A stretch of DNA of 64,000 bases from Microglena sp. YARC (lineage: Eukaryota > Chlorophyta > Chlorophyceae > Chlamydomonadales > Chlamydomonadaceae), in NCBI GenBank assembly GCA_022414725.1, contig CM039467.1, forward strand, positions 5,009,863-5,073,862, given 5' to 3'. The translations under genes were made by a program, and so were the position numbers. Below the pieces are notes generated by a model. That model made no database searches and was not told the origin of the DNA. It was given only the letters and a program-made list of their open reading frames with translations. Positions 43,300 through 56,800 of the stretch are shown here, in pieces. The stretch's first letter is position 1. Every line of letters begins with the position of its first letter.

Positions 43300-44720
43300 G
43301 TGAGCAATTCGGGCTTAAATTATTGGGTCAAAATTGAGCACGGTGCTGGGTTAAATTTTGGCTCAGTATTGGTTAAATTGGGGCGCAGTATTGGGATACA
43401 AATATCGTTATATTAGCCTTGAAGGTCAGCAGAAAAAAGTGTTTAAAGCATGCAGTGTTTAAAGCATGCATGTTGAAAGTATGCAGAAAGCCAGATGCAA
43501 AGTGATTTATTAAAAGAAGGGGTTGTGGGGGGGTGATAGTTGTGGTGGTGGCAGCATTGGGTCGGGTTAGTGTCCCCAAGATGTAACAGCTGGTGTGGGA
43601 GGTGACAGTTTTAATGGTGGCAGCACTGGGTCAAACCCAGTGCGTGTGTGGGCTGGCCCCTTCTACCTCATGCCTCGTGATAAGGCCGACTAGACATTTA
43701 TTCATGTCCCCCAGATGAAACAGCTGAGGTGGGGGGTAGTAGTTTTTATGGTGGCAGTATTGGGTATAAATTAACATTATAAAAGCCATGAAGGTCAGAA
43801 GAAAATAAGCATTTCAAGCGTATGTGTGCAGAAAGCCAGATGCAAAATGATGTACTAACAGAAGTTGATGTCCCCAGGATGTAACAGCTGCTGTGGTGAA
43901 AAGTCGCACAAGCAGCTTGAATATCTTGGGTTTCAAAATATCGAAAGGAGACTGCCAATCAAGAGATATGGGTACTGCTTGGTTGGTAATTATTCCTGCT
44001 TTTTCTGGGGCTTTTAAAAACCACTTGTTTGGTCAATGTTCCTGCTTTTCCTGATCATTACAAAAACTACTTGGTTGGTAATTGTTCCTGCTTTTAGGGC
44101 GGAGCCCCCCCCTTCTGGGGGGCGGAGATATGGGTACTACTTGGTTTGTAATTATTCCTGCCTTTGGGACGGAGCCCCCCCCCCTGGGGGGCGGGAGCTC
44201 TTAAGTTCACCGCTTTTTCCCTGGCTGCATTCCGCAGCATCGACAGATATAGGTACTACTTCTTTGTTATTATTCCTGCTTTTCCTGATAATTATGATAG
44301 TTTTAAATGGTGGCAGCATTGGGTGAAGTTTAGTGTCCCCAGGATGTAGCAGCTTGCTGTGGTGAGAAGCAGTATTGAGCTAAGTGAGATGTCCCCGAAT
44401 ATTTGGGTGGTTTGGCCCCAGTGCAAGCAAACGGGCTGGCACATCTACCTCGCGCCTCGTAACATTTAGGCGTACTATTTATTTATGTATGTAATGTCCA
44501 CTAGGTATTATCCCAAGATTTGACAGCTGCTGTTGGGGGGGATGGTTTTTGATGTCGGGCAGTATTGGGTTGAGTTGTTCCCCCCAGGATGTAACAGCTG
44601 ATGTGGGTGAGAAGTCGCACAACAGCTTGACATATCTTGGGTTTCATTGTCGGCAAAGGAGACTGCCAGTCAAGAGATATGGGTACTGCTTGATTGGTAT
44701 TTATTCCTGCTTATAGCGGT
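43300..44720 (+). repeat. Degenerate long tandem array with GTCCCCAGGATGTAACAGCT
   Basis: The words GGTGGCAGCATTGGGT, CCCCAGGATGTAACAGCTG, AAGGAGACTGCCA(A/G)TCAAGA and GTACT(G/A)CTTGGTTGGTAAT recur several times with irregular spacing of about 150-400 bp. Two hairpin elements (44092 and 44160) are embedded. No gene is supported. Confidence 0.65.
44092..44235 (+). repeat. GGCGGAGCCCCCC hairpin element, copies 4 and 5
   Basis: Two short copies are separated by ATATGGGTACTACTTGGTTT. The second runs on to AAGTTCACC and then CTGCATTCCGCAGCATC, which is the reverse complement of a word at 45279 and 45505. Confidence 0.65.
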
Positions 44721-44758
44721 GTTTCAGTCGCCGGTGTCCTCAGGCCCTCACTTTTTAC

Positions 44759-44850
44759 TTGTTTGGCGGTAGCCCCCTTTCTGGGGGACGGGAGCCCGTA
44801 AGGTCACGACGTGTCCGTTTGACTGTCGTGCAGTCAGCTCCTGGGGACCC
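44759..44850 (+). repeat. GGCGGTAGCCCCC hairpin element, copy 6
   Basis: TTTGGCGGTAGCCCCCTTTC, GGGGGACGGGAGCCC and GTCACGACGTGTCCGTTTGA follow the family order. Confidence 0.65.
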
Positions 44851-45238
44851 CCAAGTCAAAATTCACCACATGAAAACCAGACGCCCACCGATTAGACTCA
44901 ACAACGCCAACGACCAACTCCAAAATACCCCAGTCCAGCCCTGCCCGAACACTCACCAACCCTACGGCTGCCTGCACCCGGTTCAGGTTGTTAAACAGCA
45001 TTCAGGGTGTCCCAACCTGTTCATGTATCATCATTGGTCAACAGTGTACTTGTTGAACAGGTGTTTGTGAACACCCTGGACACCTGTTAAACACCTGAAC
45101 CGGGGTGAAGGCAGACCGTCGGGTTGGTGAGGTTGGCAGGGTAGGACTGGGGGTACCAGAAGCTGAAACAAGGTGCAGGTAGCCGTGGGCCAATCCACCG
45201 CCAAACCCAATGCATAATCTGTAAAGAGTATCCTTTGG

Positions 45239-45535
45239 CGGCGTTGACCAACTTGCGCCAGCATCGGCAAACAGTCTTGATGCTGCGGAATGCAGCCATC
45301 CTTACTTGTACACACCCCCCTTGACCGGACTCACCCTCCTCTCTCGACACCCCAGCTCCGAGTTTTTACTACCTCCAGTCGCCACCGGCTCAGTGGTACA
45401 TCACCAACGCCACCGCCCCAACCTAGAGAAATCACCTGTTGGAAGACCCTTAGCGGCGTTGACCATAACTCGTCAGCCAAAGCACTCAAGCAACAAGTCT
45501 TGATGCTGCGGAATGCAGCCTCAGCGGCACCAGTG
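45239..45535 (+). repeat. Duplicated exon-like segment GGCGTTGACC..CTTGATGCTGCGGAATGCAGCC
   Basis: Copies at about 45239-45299 and 45452-45523 share both ends. The second is in a frame reading VDHNSSAKALKQQVLMLRNA, continuing into an Ala/Ile-rich stretch. It may be an exon of a gene interrupted by the gap, but no acceptor or donor is decisive. Confidence 0.4.
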
Positions 45536-45639
45536 GTGATCAGGAAGATAGCCTGGATACACGGCGCAGGGGGGAAGATATCCACAGCCGGCGGCGGAAC
45601 ACCGGGCGGAGCCAATACGGGTGGCATCCTCACGGTCGC

Positions 45640-45969
45640 ACTGCGGAGGGGTGGGGTGAGGTTGGGGGTCAGCTAAGCGTGGGGTCGTGGTGAGATTAGG
45701 GGTCAAAGTTTTGGGTGGGGTGGGGAGGGGGTGGGGTTGGGGATACAGTTTGACGGGGGTTGGGGTGGGGGGAGGGCAGGTAAAGGGCATGGGGACGAAA
45801 AACCAAAGCCTGGCCGCAGACAACACGACAGAGCTGATACGGGTGGCATCGCCTAAACAGAGTTAGCTGCGGGGGGAGGAGATGATGTTGGGGGGGGGGC
45901 GGGGGGGGGGGGGGGGAAGAGGGGATTAGATGGGTGGGAGGGAGTGCAAGGTGGGTTGAAGGGGGGATT
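45640..45969 (+). repeat. G-rich GGTGGGG tracts before the gap
   Basis: GGGGTGGGG words dominate 45648-45780, and a G run lies at 45890-45918. The region runs into the N gap. Confidence 0.7.
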
Positions 45970-46969
45970 NNNNNNNNNNNNNNNNNNNNNNNNNNNNNNN
46001 NNNNNNNNNNNNNNNNNNNNNNNNNNNNNNNNNNNNNNNNNNNNNNNNNNNNNNNNNNNNNNNNNNNNNNNNNNNNNNNNNNNNNNNNNNNNNNNNNNNN
46101 NNNNNNNNNNNNNNNNNNNNNNNNNNNNNNNNNNNNNNNNNNNNNNNNNNNNNNNNNNNNNNNNNNNNNNNNNNNNNNNNNNNNNNNNNNNNNNNNNNNN
46201 NNNNNNNNNNNNNNNNNNNNNNNNNNNNNNNNNNNNNNNNNNNNNNNNNNNNNNNNNNNNNNNNNNNNNNNNNNNNNNNNNNNNNNNNNNNNNNNNNNNN
46301 NNNNNNNNNNNNNNNNNNNNNNNNNNNNNNNNNNNNNNNNNNNNNNNNNNNNNNNNNNNNNNNNNNNNNNNNNNNNNNNNNNNNNNNNNNNNNNNNNNNN
46401 NNNNNNNNNNNNNNNNNNNNNNNNNNNNNNNNNNNNNNNNNNNNNNNNNNNNNNNNNNNNNNNNNNNNNNNNNNNNNNNNNNNNNNNNNNNNNNNNNNNN
46501 NNNNNNNNNNNNNNNNNNNNNNNNNNNNNNNNNNNNNNNNNNNNNNNNNNNNNNNNNNNNNNNNNNNNNNNNNNNNNNNNNNNNNNNNNNNNNNNNNNNN
46601 NNNNNNNNNNNNNNNNNNNNNNNNNNNNNNNNNNNNNNNNNNNNNNNNNNNNNNNNNNNNNNNNNNNNNNNNNNNNNNNNNNNNNNNNNNNNNNNNNNNN
46701 NNNNNNNNNNNNNNNNNNNNNNNNNNNNNNNNNNNNNNNNNNNNNNNNNNNNNNNNNNNNNNNNNNNNNNNNNNNNNNNNNNNNNNNNNNNNNNNNNNNN
46801 NNNNNNNNNNNNNNNNNNNNNNNNNNNNNNNNNNNNNNNNNNNNNNNNNNNNNNNNNNNNNNNNNNNNNNNNNNNNNNNNNNNNNNNNNNNNNNNNNNNN
46901 NNNNNNNNNNNNNNNNNNNNNNNNNNNNNNNNNNNNNNNNNNNNNNNNNNNNNNNNNNNNNNNNNNNNN
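45970..46969. other. Assembly gap, exactly 1000 N
   Basis: The round number suggests a scaffolding gap of unknown true size. G-rich DNA on the left and satellite on the right imply a hard-to-assemble repeat. Confidence 0.99.
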
Positions 46970-49900
46970 AACCACACCCGCACAGCTTTCGTGCGTTGCT
47001 CAGGATAGAGCACTACGCCGTCGCACTACTGCAAGGCTGTTACACGCAGAAATCTAATGTCCAGGCAGATGCCTTTGCTTGTGGGACTCACCTCATCATT
47101 TAAAAACCACCCAACCCAAAGCAAAACCACCAGCTCTCGTGCGTTTGCCTCCGAGGACGAACCACTGCAAGCTCATGTACAATGAACTCCAGAGGAGCTG
47201 CAGTCGTATGCTGTGTGGGACTATGCCCCATTCTGCCTTCAATTAAACACATGGCAACTAACCACACCGGAACATCTCCAGCTTTGTGCGTTTGCATCAG
47301 GGAGCAGGCCACGCATTGGCATAGCTCTAAATTCGGCCTAAACGGTATCAATCCAGACCAGATTGCATGTGTGTGTGTGAGGGCTCTCATCTCTTGTAAG
47401 GATCGACCAGCAAATCCACACCTAACACCACCAACCAACAGCCACCAGCTTATCGTGTGCGTTGCTCAGGATAGACCATGCAAGTCTTGTAAAAGGGTCA
47501 ATGGGCGCAGACAGATTGCAATGTTGTGTGGTGGGACTGGCTCCATCCATTAAACCCACCACCCACCAACTCAACCACAACCACAACCACCAGCGTTCGT
47601 GCGTTGTCAGGAGACACTGCAAGTCTGTAATCAATTCCAGGCGATGCAATGTTTTGTGATGTGGGACGCTCCTCCATATTTGAGAACATCACCACCAACC
47701 ACACAAGCCACGACCACCACCACGTTCAGCTTCGTGCGTTGCTCGAGGGAAGACACTGCAAGTCTGGTTTACAACAATCCAGCAAGATGCGCATGATTGA
47801 TGTGTGGGTACTCCTCCATAACACATGTTACAGAACCACCAACCACCAAACCGACCAACCACCAGCTTCGTGACTGCTCAGGAAGAGCACGCAAAGTCGG
47901 TCCCTACATCATCCAGACGATGACCTTTCATGTGTGTGTCTAGCTGTGGGACTACGCTCCGATCCTCCATTAGTAAAAACACACAACCACCCACCAAGCA
48001 AGCCACCACTTCCGTCGTTGCTCAGGAAGACCACCTTTAGAAGTCGGTACATCAATCAGACAGATGCATGGTTGTTGTGTGGGACTCTCCACTCATTTAA
48101 TACACCACACCAACGCACCAACCACCAACGGCACCAACCACCAACACACCAGCTTTCGTGCGTTGCTGCAGGAAGAACAACTGCAAGTCTGTACAATCAA
48201 TCTCAGGCAGATGCATGTTGTGTGTGGGTACTCCTCCATCCATTTAAACCACCACACCAAAACACACCAACTACCATCACACCAATCCACCAACCATCAC
48301 GTTCGTTACGCGTTTGCTCAGGAGACCATGCAAGTCTGCTACACACAATCCAGGCAGATGCAATGTTGTGTGTGGGACTCCTGCCATGGCCTTTAAACCA
48401 AGCGGCAACCACCAACCACGCAACGACCACTCTTGTGTGTTGCCATCCTTAGTTGAGACCGCACCGCTTGCAAGTCGAGGTACACATCATCAAACATCCC
48501 AGACACGACTGCACGATGTGTGTGGGCAGTCGGCCGTCGCAAAGGCTACCATCATCTTAAAACCACCAAGCCACCAACAACAAACAACCCACTAGGGCAA
48601 CCCGGGACACACCACGGACAGCCACCAACGCCAGCTTTCGTTGGCGTTGTCTCAGGGACCACTCGCAAGTCTGTAAAATCACGAAGGGTCCAGGCAGATG
48701 CATGTTGTGTGGATGGGACTCCTCCATTCCATCTGTAAACAAACCCCACACCAACTACCAGACGCACCAACCACCAACACCAGCATTCTGCGTTGTCAGG
48801 TAAGACGCACTGCTAAGTCTGTACAATCAAATCCAGGCGATGCATGTGTGTGGGTGTGGGACATCCCTGCTCATTTATAGACACCAAACGAACAGCCGGA
48901 CGAAACGATCTTAGCTCATGTGCCGGTCTTGCTTTGCATGAAGACAACCGCGCAAGTCGGTAACGCATCGCTATCAGACAGATGCTTATTGTTGTGGTGT
49001 GTGGCCGTCCTTCCATCCCATCTCATAAAACCACAACACACACACAATACCAACTTACCACTACCCCAAGCCGCAACCACAGCTTTCTCGTGCAGTCATG
49101 CTAAAGCAGAAGAGCCACTTGCAAGTCTGTAACAATCATCAGGTAGGATGCACTGTTTGTGTGCTGGGACTTCCTTCCACTGCCATTTTATAACCACCCA
49201 ACCACCAACCACAAATACCGCATACACACCAACCACCAACCACCAGCCCTTCGTACCGCGTTGCTCAGGAAGACGGACTACAGCACACAGTTGTACAAAT
49301 CAATCCAGGCAGATGCACCTGTTGTGTGGTGCGGATCCTCCATCGCCAATTTAAACACCAACACACACCACCAAGCCACGGCCCAGCTTTTAACTTTTGC
49401 GTTGCTCAGGGAGACAGACTGGCAAGTCGGATACAGCCCAATCAACTCCAGCAACAGATCGGCATGTGTTGATAGGGACATTCCTCCACCAATCTCTACC
49501 AAACTCTGAGACCAACCATCTAACCACCAAAACACTACGCCACGCGAAAACACACAGATTCTCACGTCAGCGCTCTTGAAACTCCCAGCCACGAAGAACC
49601 ATACATTTGGCAAGGTCCTGTAAATCAAACCCTACCAGACAGCATGCCAGTTCGATGTCGGGACCTAGCCTCCATCCCATTTCCCCACACCCACACCAAC
49701 CACCAACCCACAACCACCACACACCCCACGAGCTTTCGGTGCGGCTCACTCCACCTAAGGGAAGACCAAAATAGCAGTGCTGTACAATCGATCTCCAGGA
49801 TGCAGACGCGGCCCATGTTAGCTCGGTGCATAGCGCGCATGGACTTCATCTATTATTAAACACTCAAGCCACTTCCGGGGACCCCGCAATTCAAACAACA

Positions 49901-52900
49901 CCCCACACGCCGACTACCCACCAGCTTCGTGCGATTGCTCAGTGAAGACCACTGCAAGTCTTACAATCAAATCGCAGGCAGATGCATGTTGTGTTGTGGG
50001 ACTCCTCCATCCATTTAAACACAACACCAACCACCAACCACCCAGCTTCGTGCGTGCTAAGGAAGACACCGCAAGTCTGTCGGGTACAATCAATCAGACA
50101 GATGCATGTTGTGTGTGGGACTCGCATCCATTTAAACACCAACACCAACCACCAACCACAGCTTCGTGCGTTGCTCAGGAAGACCACCGCAAGTCGGGTA
50201 CAATCAATCCAGACAGATGCATGTTGTGTGTGGGACTCCTCCAATCCATTCAAAAAACCAAAAAGCCATTTAACCACCAACCACCAACCACCAACACAAA
50301 TCCCACCACCACCAGCTTCGTGCGTTGCCTCAGCGAAGACCACTGCAAGTCTGTACAATCAATCCAGACAGATGCATGTTGTGTGTGGGACTCCTCACAT
50401 CCATTTAAACCACCAACCACCACCACAACTACACACCAACCACCACACCAACCAGCTTCGTGCGTTGCTCAGGAAGACCATGCAAGTCTGTACAATCAAT
50501 CCAGGCAGGATGCATGTTGTGTGTGGGACTCCTCCATCCATTTAAACCACCAACCACCAACCACCAACCACCAGCTTCGTGCGTTGCTCAGGCAAGGACC
50601 ACCGCGAAGTCGTACAGATCAATCCAGACAGATGCAAGTGTTGTGTGAATACGTGGGTGCTCCTCCATCCATTAACCAACAACCACCAACCACCAACCAC
50701 CAGCTTCGTGCGTTGCTCAGGAAGACACCGAGTCGGTACAACTCAATCCAGACAGATGCAGTTGTGTGTGGGACTCCTCATCCCATTTTAACCACCAACC
50801 CACATCCACCAACTCACCACCACCTACCACCAAGCCACACTTCGGTGCGTTGGCTCAGGAAGACCACTCGTCTGTACTCCACAGGATGCATGTTGTGTGT
50901 GGGACTCCTCATCCATTTAGACCACCAACCATCAACCACTAGACACCGAACCACGCTTCGTGCGTTTGCTCGGACGACCACTGCAAGTTGTACGTAATTC
51001 AATCCAGGCAGAATGCATGTGTGTTGTGGATTTCATCCATTTAGACCACACCACCAACCACCAACCACGCGAGCTTCGTGTGCTCAGGGAAGACCACCGC
51101 AGTTGGTACAATCATCCAAGACGATGCAATGTTGTGTGTGGGACTTCCACCATTTAAACCACCAACCACAACTCACCAACCACCAACCACCAACCACCAA
51201 ACCACGCAGCTTCGTGCGTTGCTGCAGGAAGACCACCTGCAAGTCTGTAAGATCAGATCAATCCAGACAGATGCATTTTGTGTGTGGGACTCCTCCATCC
51301 ATTGTTAACCGCAACCACCAACCACCAACCAACCACCAACACCAACCACCATCCAATCACCAAAACCATCCACCACCTTCGTCGCGATTGCTCAGGGAAG
51401 ACACAGCTGCAAGTCTGACTGTACAATCAATCCATCCAGCTGCAAGTGGCCATGTGTGTGGTGGGACCCTCCATCATTTAAAAACCCACAACCACCCAAC
51501 CACCATAACCAACCACCAGTTCCAGTGCCTCAGGAAGACCACCGCAAAGTTTACTCAGGACAGCTAGTCGGGTACATCATATCCAGACAGATGCCACTGT
51601 TGTGGTAGGACTCCTCCCCCATTCTAAACCATTTAAACTCACACACCACCAGCCATCGTGCGTGCCGTCAGAAGTACCACTCGAAGTCTGCTACATCAAT
51701 CCAGACAGAGCATGTTTGTGTGTGGGTCTCCCCATATTTGATCAATTCCACCACCAACTACCATCCTCCACCACACATGTTCCACTCAATCCACCAGACT
51801 AACCAACTGCCAATCCTACATTGTCTGTCGTCGTGCGCGCACCTCCACCTCCATCCATTTAAACAACCACAACCACTTTCGTGCGTTGCACACAGAGCAA
51901 GACTACGCCAAACTTCGTGCCACAATTGCAAGTCGTCGTGCAGATGGAACGCATGCAAGTCTGTACAATCAATCCAGGCAAATGATGCATGCATTCTGTG
52001 TGTGGGACTCCTCCATCCATTTAAACCACCAACCACCACCACCAACTCCACAACAGCTTCGTGCGTTGCTCAACAGGAAAGACCACCGCAGTCGGCTACG
52101 TTCCAGCCCAGATGCATGTTGTGTGTGGGGATCCTCCATCCATTTAAACCACAACAACCCACGCTCCCACGCAAGCCACCAGCTTTCGTTGCTGTTGCTC
52201 AGGAGACCACTGCAAGCGGTACAGATCAAAACCAGAAGAATGCAAGTGTTGTGGTGGGACATCTCCATCCATTCTAAAACACACGCACAACAAGGCACCC
52301 CGACACGGCACCACCACCAGCTTAGTGCAGTGTGCTCACGGGAGACCACTGCAGTCCTGTACAGATAATCTCAGAGATGCATGTTTGTTGCTGTGGGACT
52401 CCTCCATCCAATTTATAAACCACCTTTAACCACCAGACCACCCACCACAGCTTCGTGCGTTGCTAGTGTAAGGACCAAAAGTCTGTAACATATCAATCAG
52501 GCCAGATGCGATGTTGTGTGTTGATCCTCCATGTTTAACCACAACAACCAACCACATCCACGAGCTTGTGCTTGCTCAGGAAGACCGAACCGCGATAGTC
52601 GTGGTACAATCAATCCAGACAGATGCTATTGTGTGTGGGACTCTCCAAATTATAACCCTTACCATACCACTAATCCAGACAGATGCATGTTGTGTGGCTG
52701 TCGTGCGTTGCTCAGGAAAGACCACTGCAAGTCTGTTCAATCCGACAACCACGCACGCACCAATTGTTGTCGTGTGGCACTCTCCAATCTCATTTAACCA
52801 CACCACCAGCTTTCGTTGCCCAGGAAGACCACCGAAGACCGACCACAACCACCATACCACTGCAGTCTGTACAATAATCCAGGCAGATGCATGTTGTGTG

Positions 52901-53185
52901 TGGGACTCCATCCATTTAAACCACAACCCACACCAACCACCAACCACCACACCAGCTTCGTGCGTTGCCTCAGGAAAAGACCACTGCAAGTCTGTACACA
53001 TCAATCCAGGCAGATGTATGTTGTTGTGTGTGGGACTCCTCCATCCATTTAAACCACCAACCACAACCACCAACCACCCAACCACCAACCACCAGCTTCG
53101 TCGGCGTTGCTCAGGAAGCCCACTGCAAGTCTGTACAATCAATAAGGCAAAGATGCAAGCTGTGTGTGGGACTCCTCCATCCATA
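46970..53185 (+). repeat. ~120-bp satellite with (ACCACCA)n spacers
   Basis: The monomer has CAGCTTCGTGCGTTGCTCAG, GAAGACCACTGCAAGTCTGT, ACAATCAATCCAGGCAGATG, CATGTTGTGTGTGGGACTCC, TCCATCCATTTAAACCACCA and then CCAACCACC words. Clean neighbouring copies start at 50453, 50572 and 50701. About 50 copies are present. Indels are frequent, particularly at both ends. All frames are partly open, which explains long Cys/His/Pro-rich ORFs (up to 351 residues); these are not taken as genes. The array touches the gap and so continues into it. Confidence 0.9.
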
Positions 53186-53840
53186 CATCCACAAAGCTGG
53201 AGTGACAATGGGAGGAGCATACTTGGTGGCACCTTCGATGGAGATATCATAGTTGCACGCGCATTTCAGCAGAATGGGATATAATGTGATGAGTCTGGAC
53301 AGGTGAGATGAAAATCTGAATATTTCATTCATTCATGACACCAATCCATATTTCATGTATTCATATGGTATTTCATATTTTGATGGCGATTCATGGCACC
53401 TGCGATGGCGATTCATTGCGCATGCATCAAGAATGGGATATGATGTGAAGAATCTGGATGGTGAGATGAAAATCTGAATATTTCATTTATTCAATGACAC
53501 ATTCGAATCATATATTCATGCATTCACATATTTCATGTATTCATATGTATTCATATATTTTGATGGCGATTCATGGCACCTGCGATGGCAATTCATGGCA
53601 CATGCATCAAGAATGGGATATAATGTGATGAGCCTCGATAGATAAGATGAGTTATGATAACTCCTGGTGGGGCGTGGTATTAAGGGAGCCCTGTCTTACG
53701 GCGGTAGGGAACAGGCTGCTAATTTACCTGGACAATAGCTGTTGGTATATTGGAGGAGTTTTACTTGTGGCACCTTTCGATGGCAATTCATTGCACGCGC
53801 ATCAAGAATGGGGATATAATTGATTAGTCTGGATAGGTGA
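53186..53840 (+). repeat. Four copies of the glycosyltransferase exon A end and donor
   Basis: Segments ending AATGGGATATAATGTGATGA and then GTCTGGACAG|GTGAGATG or a variant end at 53302, about 53460, 53640 and 53835. Upstream of each is TGG(T/C)GGCACCT..CGATGGNNATTCAT. Copy 3 keeps an open frame ([13 protein letters not shown]) but its donor reads ATAAG; copy 1 keeps GTGAG. The spacing is about 160-195 bp, and a SINE sits between copies 3 and 4. Confidence 0.7.
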
Positions 53841-56800
53841 GATGAGCAATCTGGAAAATTTCATTGTCATTCATGACACATTCATATATTTCATGTACTT
53901 CATGGCTTTTCAAATATTTAGGGTTAGGCAGGGGGGATATAGTGAGTTTTGTACTATTGAGCCTAGAAACCAGCGTACTAGCTGCTAAAATAAATCTGGA
54001 AATTTAGCGCTAGATGAAGGTGAAGAGAAGAGAAATAGGACGTTGTTCGTGGCTGGTCATTCGTGCTGGTCGTCGTGGCTGGAACGCATCGCGACGGTAA
54101 CACAAATGAGGGGTGACCGAGCACAGGGCCCCAGGCTCAGCCAGTGCTGGCAGGAACACGTGCGCCAGACAGTGACATGTGGCAGTAAAACAGGTGATCT
54201 CCTGTCTCTGCGAGTGTCGTAGTATAGCAGCCCTGAATTAATCGTTCATCATAGAATTTTCACATTGCGTCGATCAGTAATTATCATTCGCGAATGGCAA
54301 CGCCAGCAAACCCGTTTACTGTCCGCGCACCAGTCTTGGTTCTTGAAAAATGGCAAACAGGACGTTCATCGAGAGCGCAGCTGACGCCTAACCAGCTTTT
54401 TTTCACGGCCGAATAGGCGTGAAGGGAAAGTGGAAGAAGCTCTTACGGGTGACCTGAGAAGCCAAGGTTCTGAAGATGGGCTGGGACGCGTTTGATGGGG
54501 TCACGGAGCAGTGTGTCGTCTCTTGCACAAAGTGCACTCGGGTATCAGGGCCTGCCCAACCCCATGGCGTCCTACAATACGCATTCCGACGCGAAAATAA
54601 ATAGATATAAACAATGGTCTAGAGTTTGGACAGAAGCCATCCACGGATTTTGCCATATTCTGTTATGTTATTATGTACTTGTATAAGTATTTTCCCCTCC
54701 AATGTAAAGCTTTGGATATGATAATACAGCTGTCTTCCGTTTGCTTCCGCAGTAATGAGGTACTGTCATCATGAACTCATGTTTGGGTCAGAATCATACA
54801 CAATTGCAAAAAATGTTAGCAATGATGAATGCATGGCAACACTCTCCTTGAAACATAGCACTTTTTCTGGGTTCTTTTGGCCAAGTTATTACTAGGTTTG
54901 GGGCTAAATTAGTTGTGCACTATTAGGGCTAACGTTACCTAATAGCCCTATTAGGGTGTCTAATTTTGTCCATTGGTAGCCCTATACGTGCCGGATTAGC
55001 CTACAAAATTCCATATATTCATTATATTTTCATGCATAATATTTCATGTATTTCATCATTGTCATTATATTTTCATGTATTTCATATATTCATATATTTG
55101 TATTTCATATTGTCCATATGGTATTCATAGTTAATTCAGTATATTGTCATATATCATATTGTCATATATTTCATGTATTTCATGTATTCTATTGTCATAT
55201 ATTTCATGTATCATATCAATATTCATGTATTTCATATATGTATTTCAATATTCATCATATATTTCATATTGTCATATATTTCATGTATTTCAGTATTTCA
55301 TATTGTTCATATATTTCATTGTATTTTTCGTATATTTGTCATATATTGTCATGTATTTCATTATATTATATATTTCATATTGTCCATATATTTCATGTAT
55401 TTCATTATATTCATATATTTCATGTATTATCGTCATATATTTCATTTCATGTATATTCATGTTATTTTTCATGATTTATTGTCATATATTCATTGGTGCA
55501 TGTATTTCATATATTTCATATATTTTTCATGTATTTTCATATTGTCATATATTTTCATGTATTTCATTTATTTCATAATATTTCATATTTCATATTACAT
55601 GTATTTCATATATTTCATGTATTTCATATTGTCATATATTTCATGTATTCATTTATTATTTTGCACAAATGGGAGTATATAATATACATGCTCCCATTTG
55701 CACAGTGACTCCCACGTATACCAGGACCTGTCACAAGCTGTCACAATCTGTCACAAGCTGTCACAATCTGTCACAATCTGTCACAAGCTGTCACAAACTG
55801 CCACCAGCTGTCACAAGCTGTCACAAGCTGTCAAAAACTGCCACAAGCTGTCACAAACTGTCACAAGCTGTCACAAGCTGTCTCAAACTGTCTCAAACTG
55901 TCACAAACTTTCACAAGCTGTCGCAAGCTGTCACAAACTCCCACAAACTGTCACAACATGCACATACTTTGGGACCGGCATATCATATGATGTTGACCGA
56001 AGGCGAGTATCTTATTATATAAAGTAGCGCGTAGTAGGCGTCTGAGGTTTAGCGCGTGCCCGGCGCGTGTTCGACCCCTTTTGGCCCAGGCAGTTGGGGT
56101 TTTGGTTCCATATTTTGCCGACCTGTCGCCCAGGTGGCAGCCAGTCTGGGATCTCGATTTTTCGGCGCAGCCACAGGAACGATTGCCTCTCTGCCGACCA
56201 CCCATCCACCCACCCGTCCAAGGTTACCCGGCTTGGTGCCCGATTTTTCCTGCGGCCTGTTCACCCCCTGCGCTCCTTCGCACTTCTGCTATTTTAGGTG
56301 CTCGCTGCTGAGTCCCCTATATTCAACGGTGTGCCTCCCTTTGTCTGCCCAAACTCTTTCCCACAAATGTCGCTGCCACTGTCAATAACTTCGCATGCAG
56401 CTCCCCCCGTCGCAGCATTCCCTTCTCCTCCTCCTGTGCTCTCACTCCTGCCCGCTCGCTGGCTGCCTTTCGCTGACGTGGCCAGGGGAGTCGTTTCGGA
56501 GTTACCCGTTTTCGGATCTCGATTTTTCGAGGCCTGTCGCTGACGTGGCCACGGGGGTGGTCCTCCCGTCGGAACGACGGGCTCAATGCTAGTGATATAA
56601 TATGATACCATACAAATTGCATCATATGATATTGCCTATAAACGTCAACTGTAGCCTAGTCAGACTTCTGGCATATTCATATGATGACAAGATATCATAT
56701 GGTATCATATTATCCTCCGTGTCGCTGGTTCGTGTCGGGAGACCCACCTCCTGGGGTGAAAGTCCTTTCACAACTAAAAAAAAAAAAATGCCGTTCCCCA

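Noticed and set aside
45853..47103. Long ORFs of unknown residues on both strands
   Set aside because: They only span the 1000-base N gap.
49942..50997. A 351-residue Cys/His/Thr-rich ORF
   Set aside because: It is a chance run through the ~120-bp satellite; neighbouring copies are open in other frames and indels break it elsewhere.
54492..54686. A 64-residue plus-strand ORF as a gene
   Set aside because: No domain, splice-compatible context or repeat support; it lies in an intronic stretch.
55046..55682. Phe/Ile/His/Tyr-rich ORFs resembling membrane proteins
   Set aside because: They come from the TTTCATATA satellite, open in several frames at once.
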